From the NCBI GenBank assembly GCA_945788675.1, contig CALZMY010000095.1:1-7050 (forward strand): a stretch of DNA of 7,050 nt, in the 5' to 3' direction. Under the pieces are notes generated by a model, which ran no database searches, was not told the DNA's origin, and worked only from the letters and a program-made list of their open reading frames with translations. How positions within the stretch are numbered: the first letter of the stretch is position 1; each line of letters begins with the position of its first letter. The DNA is from an uncultured Gammaproteobacteria bacterium (GTDB lineage: Bacteria; Pseudomonadota; Gammaproteobacteria; SZUA-140). A program made the translations under genes and the position numbers. This document shows positions 5,095 to 7,050 of this stretch, in pieces.

Positions 5095-6480
5095 ATGTTC
5101 AAACTGAAAAGAATGTTCTTCGTTGTTATAGTATTGCTTACGCTAAGTTTTGTCGCCAATTCAGATACCGCAGAGCAGAGCACTCCAAAGGTCATTTTGC
5201 TCAACATTGATGGGGCGATTGGTCCTGCAACGCATGACTATATCGAGCGCGCCCTGCAAACAGCCCAGAGTCTAGATGCCGAGCTGGTGGTGATGCGCAT
5301 GGATACACCCGGTGGACTGGACCTGGCGATGCGGTCGATCATCAAAAACATCACTACCGCTACAGTGCCTGTCGCGACCTACGTCTCACCTAGCGGCGCG
5401 CGAGCGGCCAGTGCCGGGACCTATATACTCTATGCTAGCCATGTCGCGGCAATGGCGCCCGGCACTAACCTCGGGGCAGCGACACCGGTGCAGTTGGGTG
5501 GGGTGCCATTACCCACCGATATCGCTAAGGATAAACAGAAAGATAAGCCTGTTGAGGCGGGTAACGATCCCACCAGGAAAAAGATAATTAACGATGCCGC
5601 TGCCTATATCCGCGGATTGGCGCAGCTACATGGGCGAAATCAACAATGGGCAGAGAAGGCGGTGCGAGAGGCTGCCAGTCTGTCAGCACGTGAAGCTTTA
5701 AAAGAAAATGTCATCGACCTGATTGCAATTGATGTCGATGACCTTTTGAAACAGCTCGACGGGCATGATGTGGTTGTGCAAGGGGTCAAGCGAACACTGC
5801 ACACTGCTGGCGCAGTTAAAGAGGTCATTGAAACGGACTGGCGCAGCGACCTTCTGGCGGTGATCACTAATCCCAATATCGCCTATATTCTTATGTTGAT
5901 CGGTGTTTATGGACTGATCCTGGAATTTTACAATCCGGGGTCAATCGTGCCAGGAACTGTTGGTGCCATTGCGTTGATACTCGCACTATATGCATTTCAG
6001 ATGTTGCCCATCAATTACGCAGGCATGGGATTGATACTGCTAGGGATAGCGCTGATGGTCGGTGAAGCGTTTGAGCCAAGTTTTGGCATGCTCGGCATAG
6101 GCGGCATTATTGCATTCGTGTTTGGTTCGATAATTTTAATGGATACCGATATACCAGGTTACGGCATTAATCTGGCGCTCATCATCAGCTTCGCAGTGAT
6201 CAGTGCGTTGATCACCATTTTTGTCATTGGCATGGCATTAAAGGCACGACAGCGACCCATCGTGAGTGGTGCAGAAGAGCTTTTAGGAAAGGAGGCGACT
6301 GTATTAGATGATTTTGATCATAAAGGGCTTGTATTTATTCATGGCGAAAACTGGTGCGCCCTTAGTGAAACCGCACTACATAAAGACCAGCAGGTAAAGA
6401 TTGTCGATGTTAGTGGCATTACGTTGAAAGTGACTCCCATCGAGCCACCTGTTGTGCCCGCACAAACGGAGGAAATGTGA
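5095..6480 (+). CDS. nfeD: NfeD family membrane serine protease (long form, ClpP class)
   Basis: The 461-residue protein has a signal/anchor (MFKLKRMFFVVIVLLTLSFV), a ClpP-like protease domain (about 32-225), about five membrane segments (roughly 260-277, 285-303, 306-323, 331-348, 357-381) and a C-terminal NfeD OB-fold domain (about 390-447, with GENWCALS). The catalytic pair seen in the archaeal homologue PH1510 (Ser97/Lys138) corresponds to Ser106 in GARAASAGTY and probably Lys163 before IINDAAAYIRGLA. MDTPGG (69-74) forms the oxyanion-side glycine motif. A charged loop (about 142-163, DKQKDK) lies between the two catalytic residues. PH1510 cleaves the hydrophobic C-terminus of its stomatin partner, and here the partner gene follows directly. 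AAGGA (5081-5085) is the ribosome binding site, nine bases from ATG 5095. The length is normal for the long NfeD type and all key residues are present, so it should be active at the cytoplasmic membrane. Confidence 0.92.
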   Translation: MFKLKRMFFVVIVLLTLSFVANSDTAEQSTPKVILLNIDGAIGPATHDYIERALQTAQSLDAELVVMRMDTPGGLDLAMRSIIKNITTATVPVATYVSPSGARAASAGTYILYASHVAAMAPGTNLGAATPVQLGGVPLPTDIAKDKQKDKPVEAGNDPTRKKIINDAAAYIRGLAQLHGRNQQWAEKAVREAASLSAREALKENVIDLIAIDVDDLLKQLDGHDVVVQGVKRTLHTAGAVKEVIETDWRSDLLAVITNPNIAYILMLIGVYGLILEFYNPGSIVPGTVGAIALILALYAFQMLPINYAGMGLILLGIALMVGEAFEPSFGMLGIGGIIAFVFGSIILMDTDIPGYGINLALIISFAVISALITIFVIGMALKARQRPIVSGAEELLGKEATVLDDFDHKGLVFIHGENWCALSETALHKDQQVKIVDVSGITLKVTPIEPPVVPAQTEEM

Positions 6481-7050
6481 TGATAGATTTTACATTCACG
6501 ACAGAAACAGTGTTTATGGTGGTTACGGTTTTAGTTGTTCTCTTTCTTGTCAGTGCAATAAAGATTTTGCGCGAATATGAGCGGGGTGTGGTGTTCCTGC
6601 TTGGGCGCTTCTGGAAGGTGAAAGGACCAGGTTTCATTCTCATCATTCCCATCATCCAGGAGATGGTGCGAGTAGACCTGCGAACAATCGTCATGGATGT
6701 GCCGAGTCAGGATGTGATCTCGCGCGACAATGTCTCCGTTAAAGTGAATGCCGTGGTCTATTTTCGCGTTATCGATCCTGAGCGCGCCATTATTCAGGTA
6801 GAAAAATATTACGAGGCAACAAGCCAGCTGGCTCAAACCACGTTACGTTCGGTATTAGGGCAGCACGAACTGGATGAGATGCTAGCCGAACGAGAGCGGC
6901 TTAATCTTGATATTCAGGCCATCCTCGATCAACAAACTGACGCCTGGGGAATCAAGGTCAACAATGTCGAAATAAAGCATGTCGACCTGGATGAAAGTAT
7001 GATTCGTGCAATCGCACAACAGGCAGAGGCAGAACGTACCCGCCGTGCAA
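6480..7050 (+). CDS. Slipin/stomatin-like SPFH protein (3' end outside window)
   Basis: ATG at 6480-6482 uses the last base of the nfeD stop TGA (6478-6480), and GGAGG (6468-6472) lies seven bases upstream. This shows tight translational coupling. The frame runs open to the window edge, giving 190 residues. A single N-terminal membrane segment (about 11-29) is followed by REYERGVVFLLGRF (31-44), the start of the SPFH domain, then GPGFILIIPI, VDLRT, VPSQDVISRDNVSV and VNAVVYFRV, all typical of slipins. A charged helical part follows (LDEMLAERERLNLDIQAILD), with WGIKVNNVEIKHVDL and the beginning of the coiled coil (QQAEAERTRRA). Slipins are usually about 250-260 residues, so roughly 60-70 are missing. 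They oligomerise at the inner membrane and organise microdomains. This one is the expected substrate or scaffold of the NfeD protease encoded just before it. Confidence 0.93.
   Translation, partial: MIDFTFTTETVFMVVTVLVVLFLVSAIKILREYERGVVFLLGRFWKVKGPGFILIIPIIQEMVRVDLRTIVMDVPSQDVISRDNVSVKVNAVVYFRVIDPERAIIQVEKYYEATSQLAQTTLRSVLGQHELDEMLAERERLNLDIQAILDQQTDAWGIKVNNVEIKHVDLDESMIRAIAQQAEAERTRRA

Noticed and set aside
5025..5210. 61-codon ORF overlapping the nfeD start
   Set aside because: No ribosome binding site, and it continues out of frame into the NfeD signal peptide.
5312..5876. ORFs on both strands inside nfeD
   Set aside because: Out-of-frame and antisense shadows of the protease domain.
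6419..6836. Two minus-strand ORFs over the nfeD/slipin junction
   Set aside because: They lie antisense to a clear SPFH coding frame; their translation is low-complexity Thr/Arg-rich or unpatterned.

Overview
The window looks like bacterial chromosome, most plausibly from a gammaproteobacterium. The evidence is purine-rich ribosome binding sites, a diderm-style lipoprotein signal, an nfeD-slipin operon and an IS30-type fossil. The lineage is an inference from general style, since no marker gene is present. Base composition shifts across the window. A hand count of one line (1741-1800) in the left half gives 23/60 G+C, and one line (3841-3900) in the right half gives 39/60.

Left part (1-1641): the 3' end of an unrecognised helical protein (1-324) is followed by two long gene-poor stretches around a small lipoprotein (757-1095). 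A 44-codon ORF with a good ribosome binding site (585-719) sits just before the lipoprotein gene. The first stretch (325-584) has a tRNA-like D-arm fragment, three imperfect 15-base tandem copies and a polypurine tract. The second (1096-1641) has the wreck of an IS30-family transposase start on the minus strand (about 1138-1262), possibly with its terminal repeat near 1334-1352, and then several inverted repeats leading up to the next gene.

Centre (1642-4703): a complete thiamine-diphosphate enzyme of the acetolactate synthase superfamily (1642-3486) converges on a secreted seven-bladed beta-propeller of the YVTN/lactonase type (3555-4703, minus strand). A 9-bp hairpin separates them. The ThDP gene has no regulatory-subunit gene beside it in the window, so it is unlikely to be an ordinary branched-chain amino acid biosynthesis gene.

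Right part (4704-7050): after an AT-rich intergenic region comes a long-form NfeD membrane serine protease (5095-6480). It is coupled by a one-base stop/start overlap to a slipin/stomatin SPFH protein (6480 to beyond the window). This is the known stomatin operon partner arrangement, in which both products act together in the membrane.

I see no convincing undescribed multi-gene system. The points most worth checking are the IS30 fossil, the nested-start small ORF, the operator-like repeats before the ThDP gene and the unusual sequence features of that enzyme.
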